From an uncultured Streptomyces sp. (GTDB lineage: Bacteria; Actinomycetota; Actinomycetes; Streptomycetales; Streptomycetaceae), in NCBI GenBank assembly GCA_946480485.1, contig CAMLJW010000235.1, positions 1-7,893 on the forward strand: 7,893 bases of DNA, given 5' to 3'. This document shows positions 1 through 5,669 of the stretch, one piece after another. Position 1 is the stretch's first letter. Every line of letters begins with the position of its first letter. Below the pieces are notes generated by a model. It did no database searches and was not told where the DNA came from. It saw only the letters and a program-made list of their open reading frames with translations. The position numbers were made by a program, and so were the translations under genes.

Positions 1-369
1 CCGCATTCGGCCGCGGCGGTGGATGTGGCGTTCGAGGAGGCGGCCCTGCGCGGAGCGCTCCTGAGGGCCCTGTACGTGTGGCATCCGCCGCTCCTCGGTG
101 TCCTCGATGAGGAAGCCGCGGTGCGGGAGTGCCGCCGGGTGCTCTCGGAGACGGTCGCGGGCCGCACCGCGACGCACCCGGAAGTGGAGCTGCACCACGA
201 GGTCGTACGCGGACACCCGGTGCAGGTCCTGACGGAAGCCTCGGAACACGCCCTGGGCCTGGTCGTGGGAACCAGGGGGCACGGAGGCTTCACCGGCATG
301 CTGCTGGGCTCGGTAAGCCAGGGAGCGCTGCACCACGCCCGCTGCCCCGTCATCACGGTCCCGGCGTGA
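1..369 (+). CDS. Universal stress protein (UspA family), C-terminal part; 5' end outside window
   Basis: The reading frame is open from base 1 and ends with TGA at 367-369, giving 122 visible residues. They form one almost complete Usp domain: the first residues (PHSAAAVDVAFEEAALRGA) fit the first helix just after the usual VDGS strand. Near the end is the nucleotide-binding signature GTRGHGGFTGMLLGSVSQG, matching the ATP-binding G-x2-G-x9-G-(S/T) pattern, followed by the terminal strand CPVITVPA. Actinobacterial proteins of this family often have two tandem Usp domains, so this may be the second half of a roughly 290-residue protein; that is inference because the start is missing. A GTG at 19 could serve as a start but would cut into the fold, so I treat it as internal. 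Such proteins are cytoplasmic, bind ATP and accumulate under starvation, hypoxia or other stress. The gene lies 85 bases upstream of a P-type ATPase on the same strand and may be co-regulated with it. Confidence 0.93.
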   Translation, partial: PHSAAAVDVAFEEAALRGALLRALYVWHPPLLGVLDEEAAVRECRRVLSETVAGRTATHPEVELHHEVVRGHPVQVLTEASEHALGLVVGTRGHGGFTGMLLGSVSQGALHHARCPVITVPA

Positions 370-381
370 GGCAGCGAACGG

Positions 382-401
382 CCCGGGACCTGTTTCCCGG
401 A
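382..401. promoter_or_regulatory. Candidate DosR/DevR-like (OsdR-type) operator palindrome
   Basis: In the 85-base gap before the ATPase lies an imperfect palindrome, GGGAC (385-389) and TCCC (395-398), with perfect CCGGGA/TCCCGG arms (383-388, 395-400) around a 6-base centre. By hand alignment it matches 13 of 20 positions of the mycobacterial DosR consensus (TTSGGGACTWWAGTCCCSAA), including the GGGAC and TCCC cores; the centre and outer bases fit poorly. It is centred about 63 bases upstream of the ATPase ATG, a plausible activator position. A short transcription-ending hairpin after the stress-protein gene is the alternative reading; the six-pair stem has no clear T run after it. Confidence 0.4.
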
Positions 402-454
402 CTTTCCTGTCCTTGCCGGTCGGCCCGTCACACGATGAGAGAGCGCCGCCGGTC

Positions 455-3286
455 ATGAGCGGCGAACAGGCCAGTACAGACCCGCTGGTAGCGGGCGGAG
501 GGAGGGGCGAGGCGGTCGGTACCACGTCCCGTTCCAGCACGCGTCCTGCGGTACCGGAACTCCCCGCCGGTGAGGTCTTCTCCGCGCTGGGCACCTCACG
601 GCGCGGTCTGCCTACGGCTCAGGCACAGGACAGGCTGGAGAAGTACGGGGCCAACGAACTGCCGCGCGCGGGGCGCCGCGCCGTGTGGCGGCAGTTGGGT
701 GCACAGTTCACGGATCTCTTCGCGGTGGTACTGATCGTCGCCTCGGGGATCACCTTCCTGGCGTACGCGCTGGAGCAACCGCGTGACATCGGCACCTTCC
801 AGCTGGCGGTGGCGATCCTGGGCGTCGTGGTCCTGAACGCCGCTATCGGCTTCGCACAGGAGTACTCCGCCGAACGAACGGCTCAGGCTCTGGAGGCGAT
901 GGTGCCCCACACCTGCCGGGTGCTGCGCGGCGGTGAACGGCTGGAGCTGCCCGCCCGGGAGCTGGTGCCGGGCGACGTGGTGGTGCTGGAGGCCGGGGAC
1001 GCCGTGTCGGCGGACTGCCGGGTGGTGGAGGCGCACGAGCTGGCGGTGAACAACGCGCCGCTGACCGGGGAGAGCAACGCCGTCGGCCGCACGGCCGACC
1101 CGGTGGCAACCGGACCACCGTTGGAGGCCCGCAACTGCGTGTTCATGGGGACCGACGTCGTCGCCGGCTCCGGGCGGGCCGTGGTCTTCGCCACCGGCGC
1201 GGCGACCGAGTTCGGACGGATCTACCGGCTGGCCGCGGCCGCCCCGCGGCAGAAGACCCCGCTGCAGCTCCAGGTGGCTTCGATGGCGCGGCGGGTGGCG
1301 GGGGCGGCCCTGGCGATCGGTGCCCTGATGTTCGCGGTGCGACTGCCCACCGGCGAGTCCGCGGTGACCCTGTTCGTGTTCGCACTGGGTGTGATGGTGG
1401 CACTGGTGCCGGAAGGGCTGCCCGCGACGCTGTCGGTGTCGCTGGCGATCGGCGTACGGCGAATGGCACGCCGCCACGCCCTGATCAAACAGCTGCTGGC
1501 GGTGGAGGCGCTCGGGTCGACCACGGTCGTGTGCACCGACAAGACCGGGACGCTCACCCAGGCGGAGATGACCGTCACCCAAGTGTGGGCGGGAGGTGCG
1601 CCGCACCCGGTGAGCGGTGTGGGGTACGAGCCGAGCGGCGAGGTCGCCGAGGCCGCGCCGGTGCGTGAGCTGCTGCGGGTGGCGGGCCTGTGCTGCAACG
1701 CCCGGCTTGTTCCACCTACGGGCCCCCGGGAGCACTGGCGGGTGCTCGGAGACACCACGGAGGGAGCGCTGCTCGTCGTCGCGGCCAAGGCCGGTCTGGA
1801 TCTGGGCGCGGAGGAGGCGGCCGCGCCGCGGGTGACGGAGTTCCCCTTCGACTCGGGCCGCAAGCTGATGACCACGGTGCACAAGACCGGCGCGGGCTAC
1901 CAGGCGTGCGTCAAGGGGGCGCCCGGAGAGCTGCTGGCGCGGTGCACCGACGTGGAGTGGGACGGGCGGCGTGGGCTGCTGACCGGGTCGGACCGGGCGG
2001 CGGTCGTCGCGGCGGGTGACGCGCTGGCGTCGCAGGGGCTGCGGGTGCTGGCCGTCGCCCGACGGGACCTGGCCGGGCCCCGCCCGGCGCAGGAGGAGGC
2101 CGAGTCGGCGCTGACGCTGCTGGGACTGGTCGGCATGCTGGACCCACCGCGCCCGGAGGTCACCGAGGCGGTCGCCGCCTGCCGCCAGGCCGGCATCCGG
2201 GTCGTCATGGTCACCGGCGACCACCCGCTGACCGGGGAGGCCGTGGCCCGCCGGGTGGGCATCGTACGGCGGCCGGACCCGGTCGTGGTGACGGGCGCCC
2301 GGCTCGACGCGATGGACGACGAGGCGCTCGACTCGCTTCTCGCCGAGCCGTCAGAGCTGCTGCTGTGCCGGGTCAGCCCGGAGCACAAGATGCGCGTGGT
2401 CACCGCCTTCCAGCGGCGGGGCGAGGTGGTGGCGGTCACCGGGGACGGCGCGAACGACGCCCCGGCGCTCAAGCACGCGGACATCGGCGTGGCGATGGGC
2501 GCGTCGGGCACGGACGTGGCGCGGGAGGCGGCTTCGATGGTGCTGCTGGACGACTCGTTCGCGTCCATCGCGACTGCGGTGCGGCTCGGCAGGTCCGTGT
2601 ACCAGAACATCCGCAAGTTCCTGATCTACGTCTTCAGCAGCAACATCGGCGAGCTCGGCCCGATCCTGGCGGCGACATTCGCCGGGTTTCCGCTGGTGCC
2701 CATCAGCGCGGTGCAGATCCTTGCGATCGACCTGGGCTCCGACGTGATGCCCGCCCTGGCGCTGGGCGCGGAACGGCCCGAGCCGGACGTGATGGACCGC
2801 CCGCCGCGCTCCCGGCGCGAGCGGCTGTTCTCGACGGCGGTGGTGGGGCGCATCCTGTTCCTGGGCGGTATCCAGGCGCTCGGCGTGTGCGCGGTGTTCT
2901 TCTGGCACATCCATTCCTCCGGCATCCCGTTCGGCGACTTCACCGAGGACAGTCCTGTCTACCGGGAGGCCGTCACGCTGGCGCAGGGTGGGATCGTGCT
3001 CAGTCAGTTCTTCGTCGCCCTCGCGGTGCGCACCGAGCGTCAGAGCATCCTGAAGGCAGGTCTGCTGTCCAACCCGGCCCTGCTGGCAGCAGGCGGATTC
3101 GGTGTCGCCTTCATGGTCGCGATCAGCTATTTGCCGCCACTGCAGGCCGTCTTCAACACCGCCCCGCTCGACGCCGCCGACTGGGCGGTCCTGGCCGGGC
3201 TCGGCACCCTGCCCCTGCTCGCGGACGAGGCCCGCAAGGGGTGGCTGCGCCGCCGCGCCGCCCGCCGGAAAGGAGGCCCACGGTGA
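455..3286 (+). CDS. P2-type cation-transporting P-type ATPase (CtpF-like / Na,K-ATPase-like)
   Basis: This is a membrane pump that uses ATP through a phospho-aspartate intermediate to move cations; 943 residues, full length for the P2 class. I chose ATG 455 (GAGAGAG at 437-443 upstream) over an in-frame TTG at 413. In order: cation-ATPase N-domain (about 50-80); M1-M2 (87-134); actuator loop with TGES (204-207); M3-M4 (280-331) with PEGLP (319-323); phosphorylation motif DKTGTLT (D362); nucleotide-binding KGAP (487-490); TGD (587-589); hinge TGDGANDAPA (662-671); M5-M10 (about 722-924). The ion-site helices resemble Na,K-ATPase more than SERCA: SSNIGE in M5 (728-733), IDLGSD in M6 (758-763) and Q851 in M8. 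The position of Na,K-ATPase Asp926 is Val854 here. There are no N-terminal heavy-metal-binding CxxC motifs, arguing against Cu or Zn. Na+, K+ or Ca2+ are all possible substrates; sequence cannot decide. The stop codon overlaps the next gene's start. Confidence 0.95.
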   Translation: MSGEQASTDPLVAGGGRGEAVGTTSRSSTRPAVPELPAGEVFSALGTSRRGLPTAQAQDRLEKYGANELPRAGRRAVWRQLGAQFTDLFAVVLIVASGITFLAYALEQPRDIGTFQLAVAILGVVVLNAAIGFAQEYSAERTAQALEAMVPHTCRVLRGGERLELPARELVPGDVVVLEAGDAVSADCRVVEAHELAVNNAPLTGESNAVGRTADPVATGPPLEARNCVFMGTDVVAGSGRAVVFATGAATEFGRIYRLAAAAPRQKTPLQLQVASMARRVAGAALAIGALMFAVRLPTGESAVTLFVFALGVMVALVPEGLPATLSVSLAIGVRRMARRHALIKQLLAVEALGSTTVVCTDKTGTLTQAEMTVTQVWAGGAPHPVSGVGYEPSGEVAEAAPVRELLRVAGLCCNARLVPPTGPREHWRVLGDTTEGALLVVAAKAGLDLGAEEAAAPRVTEFPFDSGRKLMTTVHKTGAGYQACVKGAPGELLARCTDVEWDGRRGLLTGSDRAAVVAAGDALASQGLRVLAVARRDLAGPRPAQEEAESALTLLGLVGMLDPPRPEVTEAVAACRQAGIRVVMVTGDHPLTGEAVARRVGIVRRPDPVVVTGARLDAMDDEALDSLLAEPSELLLCRVSPEHKMRVVTAFQRRGEVVAVTGDGANDAPALKHADIGVAMGASGTDVAREAASMVLLDDSFASIATAVRLGRSVYQNIRKFLIYVFSSNIGELGPILAATFAGFPLVPISAVQILAIDLGSDVMPALALGAERPEPDVMDRPPRSRRERLFSTAVVGRILFLGGIQALGVCAVFFWHIHSSGIPFGDFTEDSPVYREAVTLAQGGIVLSQFFVALAVRTERQSILKAGLLSNPALLAAGGFGVAFMVAISYLPPLQAVFNTAPLDAADWAVLAGLGTLPLLADEARKGWLRRRAARRKGGPR
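3269..3276 (+). promoter_or_regulatory. Strong ribosome binding site fixing the first TrkA start
   Basis: AAAGGAGG lies inside the last codons of the ATPase gene, 6 bases before the GTG at 3283. It is a near-perfect Shine-Dalgarno sequence and settles the GTG start although the open frame extends far upstream. It suggests efficient reinitiation on the ATPase transcript. Confidence 0.85.
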
Positions 3287-3942
3287 AGGTGATCGTCGTC
3301 GGCTGTGGACGGGTGGGCTCCACCCTCGCCGGCCTGCTCGCCGCGGAAGGGCACGATGTGCAGGTCGTCGACCGGCGTCCCAAAGCGGCCCGGCGGCTGC
3401 CCGACAGCCCGCGCATCCGCTTCCACGAGGGCAACGGCTACAGCCGCGCGGTGCTCCAGACCGCCGGGGTCGAGCACGCGGACGCCTTCGTGGCCGTCAC
3501 CTCCGGGGACAACAGCAACATCGTCTGCGCACGGACGGCGAAGGAGACCTACCGGGTGCCGATCGTCCTCGCCCGTATCTACGATCCCCGGCGTGCCGAC
3601 ATCTACCGCGAACTCGGCATCCCCACCATCGCCAGCGTCCGCTGGACCGTGCACCAGATCCACCAGATGCTGCTGCACCGCCACCTGAGCCCCGAACTCA
3701 GCTTCGGCAACGGAGAGACGCTGCTCGTCCGTTCCGAGGTACCCGACTACCTCATCGGGCGGCGGCTGACGGAGTTCGACGTCGACGGCGAGATCCGCGT
3801 CGTCGAGGTCACCCGCGCGGGCCGCTCCCTGATCCCCGCGCACAGCACGCCCGCGCAGGCGGGCGACTTGGTCACCTTCGCCGTCGCCGCCACCGCGCTC
3901 GGCAGGCTGCGCGACTTTCTCGACAAGGAGCTGGGGACGTGA
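3283..3942 (+). CDS. TrkA-family potassium transport regulatory protein (RCK domains), first of pair
   Basis: A 219-residue cytoplasmic protein with an N-terminal RCK_N/TrkA-N Rossmann domain (about 1-120) and a C-terminal RCK_C/TrkA-C domain (about 135-215). Visible landmarks are the dinucleotide-binding loop GCGRVG (7-12), an acidic residue at the end of the second strand (D30) that usually holds the ribose, and the strand FVAVTSGDNSN. Where most TrkA proteins have GDA or GDG after the third strand, this one reads GNG. Family members bind NAD(H) or ATP and regulate K+ uptake systems (Trk, Ktr) or channels as rings of RCK domains. Size and pairing resemble mycobacterial CeoB/CeoC. The GTG start overlaps the ATPase stop and the stop overlaps the next start, both as GTGA. 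No Trk, Ktr or channel pore gene is visible, so the partner may be the adjacent ATPase or a transporter encoded elsewhere. Confidence 0.93.
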   Translation: MKVIVVGCGRVGSTLAGLLAAEGHDVQVVDRRPKAARRLPDSPRIRFHEGNGYSRAVLQTAGVEHADAFVAVTSGDNSNIVCARTAKETYRVPIVLARIYDPRRADIYRELGIPTIASVRWTVHQIHQMLLHRHLSPELSFGNGETLLVRSEVPDYLIGRRLTEFDVDGEIRVVEVTRAGRSLIPAHSTPAQAGDLVTFAVAATALGRLRDFLDKELGT

Positions 3943-4598
3943 ACGTGCTCATCGCCGGCGCGGGACGACTCGGCACCCAGATCGCCCAGGCGCTCTCCGC
4001 TGCCCGCAACGAGGTCACGCTGATCGACAGCGACGACGACCGCGTGGCCGAACTTCAAGGCCGCCTCCCGGGCGTGCTGCTGGTCGCCGGGGACGCGTGC
4101 GAACCAGCCCTCCTGGAACACGTCGGTGCGCTGACCGCCGACTTGGTCATCGCCACCACCGGTGACGACGAGGACAACCTCGTCATCAGCCTGCTCGCCA
4201 AACGACAGTTCTCGGTGCCCCGCGTGGCCGCCCGCGTCAACGACGCCGACAACGCCTGGCTGTTCGACGCGCGCTGGGGTGTGGACGTCGCTGTCCCCGC
4301 CGCCACCCCGCTGATCTCCCTCATAGAAGAGGCCACCGGGGCCACCGACACGGTCGCCCTGCTGCGGCTCAGCAAGGCCGGCGTCGACGTCATCGAAACG
4401 GCCATCACACCGCACTCCAGCGCAGTGGGGCGACCTCTGGGCGATATCCGACTGCCCGAAGGGACGGTCGTCGCCACGATCGTCCGCGACGGACAACCCA
4501 CCGTGCCGGATCCGGCGACCCAGCTGCGGGCCGGCGACGAACTCCTCCTCGTCTCGCACTCCGCGACCGAGCAGGAGATCCACGCCGCGTTCCAGTGA
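3939..4598 (+). CDS. TrkA-family potassium transport regulatory protein (RCK domains), second of pair
   Basis: Also 219 residues, with the same two-domain plan: RCK_N (about 1-120) and RCK_C (about 138-217). The nucleotide loop is GAGRLG (7-12), the ribose-binding acid is D30, and it keeps the canonical VAGDACEPALLEHVG and VIATTGDDEDNLV segments of typical TrkA, so it is the more conventional member of the pair. The C-terminal domain contains GRPLGDIRLPEG and the usual closing strand LRAGDELLLVSHS. GTG at 3939 overlaps the previous stop and follows AAGGAG (3925-3930) by 8 bases. Equal length and tight coupling with the first copy suggest the two products form a hetero-oligomeric ring, as proposed for CeoB/CeoC-type pairs; that is inference. 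The two are clearly diverged, so this is an old duplication and not a recent one. Confidence 0.94.
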   Translation: MNVLIAGAGRLGTQIAQALSAARNEVTLIDSDDDRVAELQGRLPGVLLVAGDACEPALLEHVGALTADLVIATTGDDEDNLVISLLAKRQFSVPRVAARVNDADNAWLFDARWGVDVAVPAATPLISLIEEATGATDTVALLRLSKAGVDVIETAITPHSSAVGRPLGDIRLPEGTVVATIVRDGQPTVPDPATQLRAGDELLLVSHSATEQEIHAAFQ

Positions 4599-4649
4599 AG
4601 CGCCCCGGGATGCGGAGCATCAGGAAAGTTCACCGTTCGACCGTCCGAG

Positions 4650-4695
4650 CCGGCCAGCGTCGACCGCATGTGGCCGGGCCCCACGATGCGGCCCG
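4650..4695. terminator. Candidate bidirectional terminator hairpins between convergent genes
   Basis: The 122-base gap between the second TrkA stop (4598) and the DUF2231 stop (4721, minus strand) contains two overlapping hairpins. One pairs CCGGCCA (4650-4656) with TGGCCGG (4671-4677), with a further GCG/CGC pairing inside. The other pairs CGGGCC (4675-4680) with GGCCCG (4690-4695). They share bases 4675-4677 and so are alternatives. There is no T run, which is common for high-GC actinobacteria. The convergent position supports a terminator role; no folding calculation was made. Confidence 0.5.
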
Positions 4696-4720
4696 TCGGC
4701 AGGTGCGCGGAGGGGACGGA

Positions 4721-5215
4721 TCACCTTGTGGCGGTCTCGGAGAAGGCGTCGTGCCAGGCGGCCTTCGCACCGGAGTCGCCAATGCGGTAGACATCGACGA
4801 CGGCGCCGGCGGCCACCACGACGGAGAGCACGGCCGCCGCGACCCTTACGACCGCGCCGCTGCGGGCGCTGTCCGTGGTGCCCTGCGGCGCAGTCGTGCG
4901 GCGGGTCGTCCACCACACGGCCGTTGCCAGCACGAACAGGCCCGCGGCCCACGGCAGCAGCCCGTCGCCCAGTTCGGCGTGCTTGCGCACCAGCGGGTCG
5001 CTGTCGACGTGTCGCTCCAGCCATTCGCCTGCCTGCGTGGTCAGGGGCACGGTCGCCAGGGTCACGAAGGCGAGGATGGGCAGAATCAGTCCCAGCCGCC
5101 GTGCGGCCTTCGGCCACAGCGCGCTGATGACGAGTGCCAGCGCGGTGAGCGGCACGAGGACGACGACGAAGTGGACGAACAGCACGTGCGCGGGCAGGCC
5201 GTTGACGAGGCTCAT
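4721..5215 (-). CDS. DUF2231-family small integral membrane protein
   Basis: A 164-residue protein read on the minus strand from ATG 5215, preceded by GGAAGAG about 7 bases upstream. The open frame continues further upstream, but those residues look non-coding and the family's usual N-terminus begins here. The opening NGLPAHVLFVHFVVVLVPL matches the DUF2231 signature of a Pro-Ala-His and a second His in the first membrane helix (H10, H15). Four membrane helices are visible: about 9-33, 41-60, 83-103 and 124-143. The loop after helix 2 has H69 and H79, and the end reads YRIGDSGAKAAW, the family's closing motif with Asp where many members have His. The function of DUF2231 is not established; paired His residues in helices have prompted suggestions of haem or metal binding, which cannot be judged here. 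It converges on the TrkA operon and diverges from the two-component system, making it a candidate target of that regulator. Confidence 0.88.
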   Translation of the reverse strand: MSLVNGLPAHVLFVHFVVVLVPLTALALVISALWPKAARRLGLILPILAFVTLATVPLTTQAGEWLERHVDSDPLVRKHAELGDGLLPWAAGLFVLATAVWWTTRRTTAPQGTTDSARSGAVVRVAAAVLSVVVAAGAVVDVYRIGDSGAKAAWHDAFSETATR

Positions 5216-5249
5216 GGGGGTGCTCTTCCAGGAGTGGACAGAGGTGGGT

Positions 5250-5294
5250 GACACGGTCGTAGGCCGTGTCCGCCGATCGGCGCGCCAGCCTGGC
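5250..5294. repeat. Cluster of three adjacent palindromes in the DUF2231 leader
   Basis: Three perfect inverted repeats lie almost end to end, 35-79 bases upstream of the DUF2231 start. GACACGG (5250-5256) pairs with CCGTGTC (5264-5270) across 7 bases. CGCCGATCGGCG (5271-5282) is a 12-base palindrome. GCCA and TGGC (5284-5287, 5291-5294) flank 3 bases. They could be operators near the promoter or stem-loops in the leader RNA. High GC makes short palindromes common, but the tight clustering is notable. Confidence 0.5.
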
Positions 5295-5302
5295 ACGGTA
5301 AT

Positions 5303-5321
5303 TTCTCAGTTTCTTCTGAGG
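5303..5321 (-). promoter_or_regulatory. Candidate regulator box A facing the DUF2231 gene
   Basis: An AT-rich patch in a GC-rich setting contains CTCAG (5305-5309) and CTGAG (5316-5320), inverted around a 6-base spacer. Read on the minus strand it gives CTCAGAAGAAACTGAGA, agreeing by hand count with 12 of 17 bases of the box at 5604-5620 on the plus strand. It lies about 90-105 bases upstream of the DUF2231 start. I infer it may be a binding site for the neighbouring response regulator. Confidence 0.4.
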
Positions 5322-5381
5322 GCATTGGGCCCATGGGGCCCTATCGCTACGCCTGGCCGGTGGTCACAGCCGCCCGCTGCC

Positions 5382-5400
5382 GTGCCGACGTTGTCGGCAC
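5382..5400. repeat. Perfect 8-base inverted repeat (hairpin or operator)
   Basis: GTGCCGAC (5382-5389) and GTCGGCAC (5393-5400) are perfectly complementary around GTT. As DNA it is a 19-base near-perfect palindrome, a typical operator shape; as RNA it forms a stem with a three-base loop. It is about 165 bases upstream of the DUF2231 start and 270 upstream of the response regulator. No T run follows on either strand, so an operator is as likely as a terminator. Confidence 0.45.
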
Positions 5401-5603
5401 CCGCTTCAACGGGCGCAACAGCCGGTCCGCGTCGGCCGCGGCGGGGGACACCTCACGGCAGGGTGTACTCGGCGGGAGTGTCGAGGTGCAGTGGACGCGG
5501 TTCCTCGGGCGGCGGCCGTGGCGTCGGGTTCACCTGCGGGCCCAGGTCTCCGTGGGGTGCCCGTCACCCGCGTGGCGGCGGGTCCGCGCCGGCTTCGTCG
5601 AAG

Positions 5604-5628
5604 TTCAGAGAAAACTCACAGGTACCTG
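5604..5628 (+). promoter_or_regulatory. Candidate regulator box B upstream of the response regulator, with overlapping palindrome
   Basis: TTCAGAGAAAACTCACA (5604-5620) is an AT-rich stretch about 50-66 bases upstream of the response-regulator ATG. It resembles the box at 5303-5321 in the opposite orientation. The perfect palindrome CAGGTACCTG (5619-5628) overlaps its right end. The position suits autoregulation by an OmpR-family activator. M. tuberculosis TrcR, which this regulator resembles, is known to bind an AT-rich stretch of its own promoter. Confidence 0.4.
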
Positions 5629-5669
5629 TCCGTCCGGTGCCGCCGGCGAGACGCGATGCTGGATGCATC

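Larger units (their letters stand above)
5216..5669. other. 454-base divergent intergenic region rich in inverted repeats
   Basis: Between the start of the DUF2231 gene (leftward) and the response regulator (rightward) I see no convincing gene. Open frames exist on both strands, including a plus frame from 5333 and short minus frames at 5347-5451 and 5453-5533, but none resembles a known family. The region instead holds several perfect inverted repeats and two related AT-rich boxes, listed separately. It should contain the promoters for both flanking transcripts; I could not place -10 and -35 elements with confidence. Confidence 0.7.

Noticed and set aside
413..454. TTG 413 as the ATPase start, adding 14 residues
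   Set aside because: TTG is a rare start, no good ribosome binding site precedes it, and ATG 455 has a purine-rich site at a suitable distance.
596..2224. Long minus-strand open frame opposite the ATPase
   Set aside because: It is Gln/Arg/His-rich shadow sequence antisense to a fully motif-supported P-type ATPase.
5216..5296. Upstream extension of the DUF2231 protein by 27 residues
   Set aside because: The extension is Arg/Thr/Ser-rich and unlike the family, and it would cover the palindrome cluster; the family N-terminus fits ATG 5215.
5325..5344. Possible second DosR-like box around GGGCCCATGGGGCCC
   Set aside because: By hand it matches only about 11 of 20 consensus positions and lacks the GGGAC core.
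5347..5533. Two short minus-strand frames (34 and 26 residues), including an RLLRPLKRVP stretch and a PRPLHLDTPAEYTLP ending
   Set aside because: They look slightly protein-like but are very short, have stops between them and only moderate G/C bias at third positions. There is no recognised family, so a decayed gene or small peptide is not supported.
5333..5669. Plus-strand open frame across the divergent intergenic region, continuing in another frame over the start of the response regulator
   Set aside because: The predicted residues are Arg/Ala/Trp-rich with no recognisable domain. The frame covers the regulatory boxes and would overlap the regulator gene out of frame; long open frames are expected by chance at this GC content.
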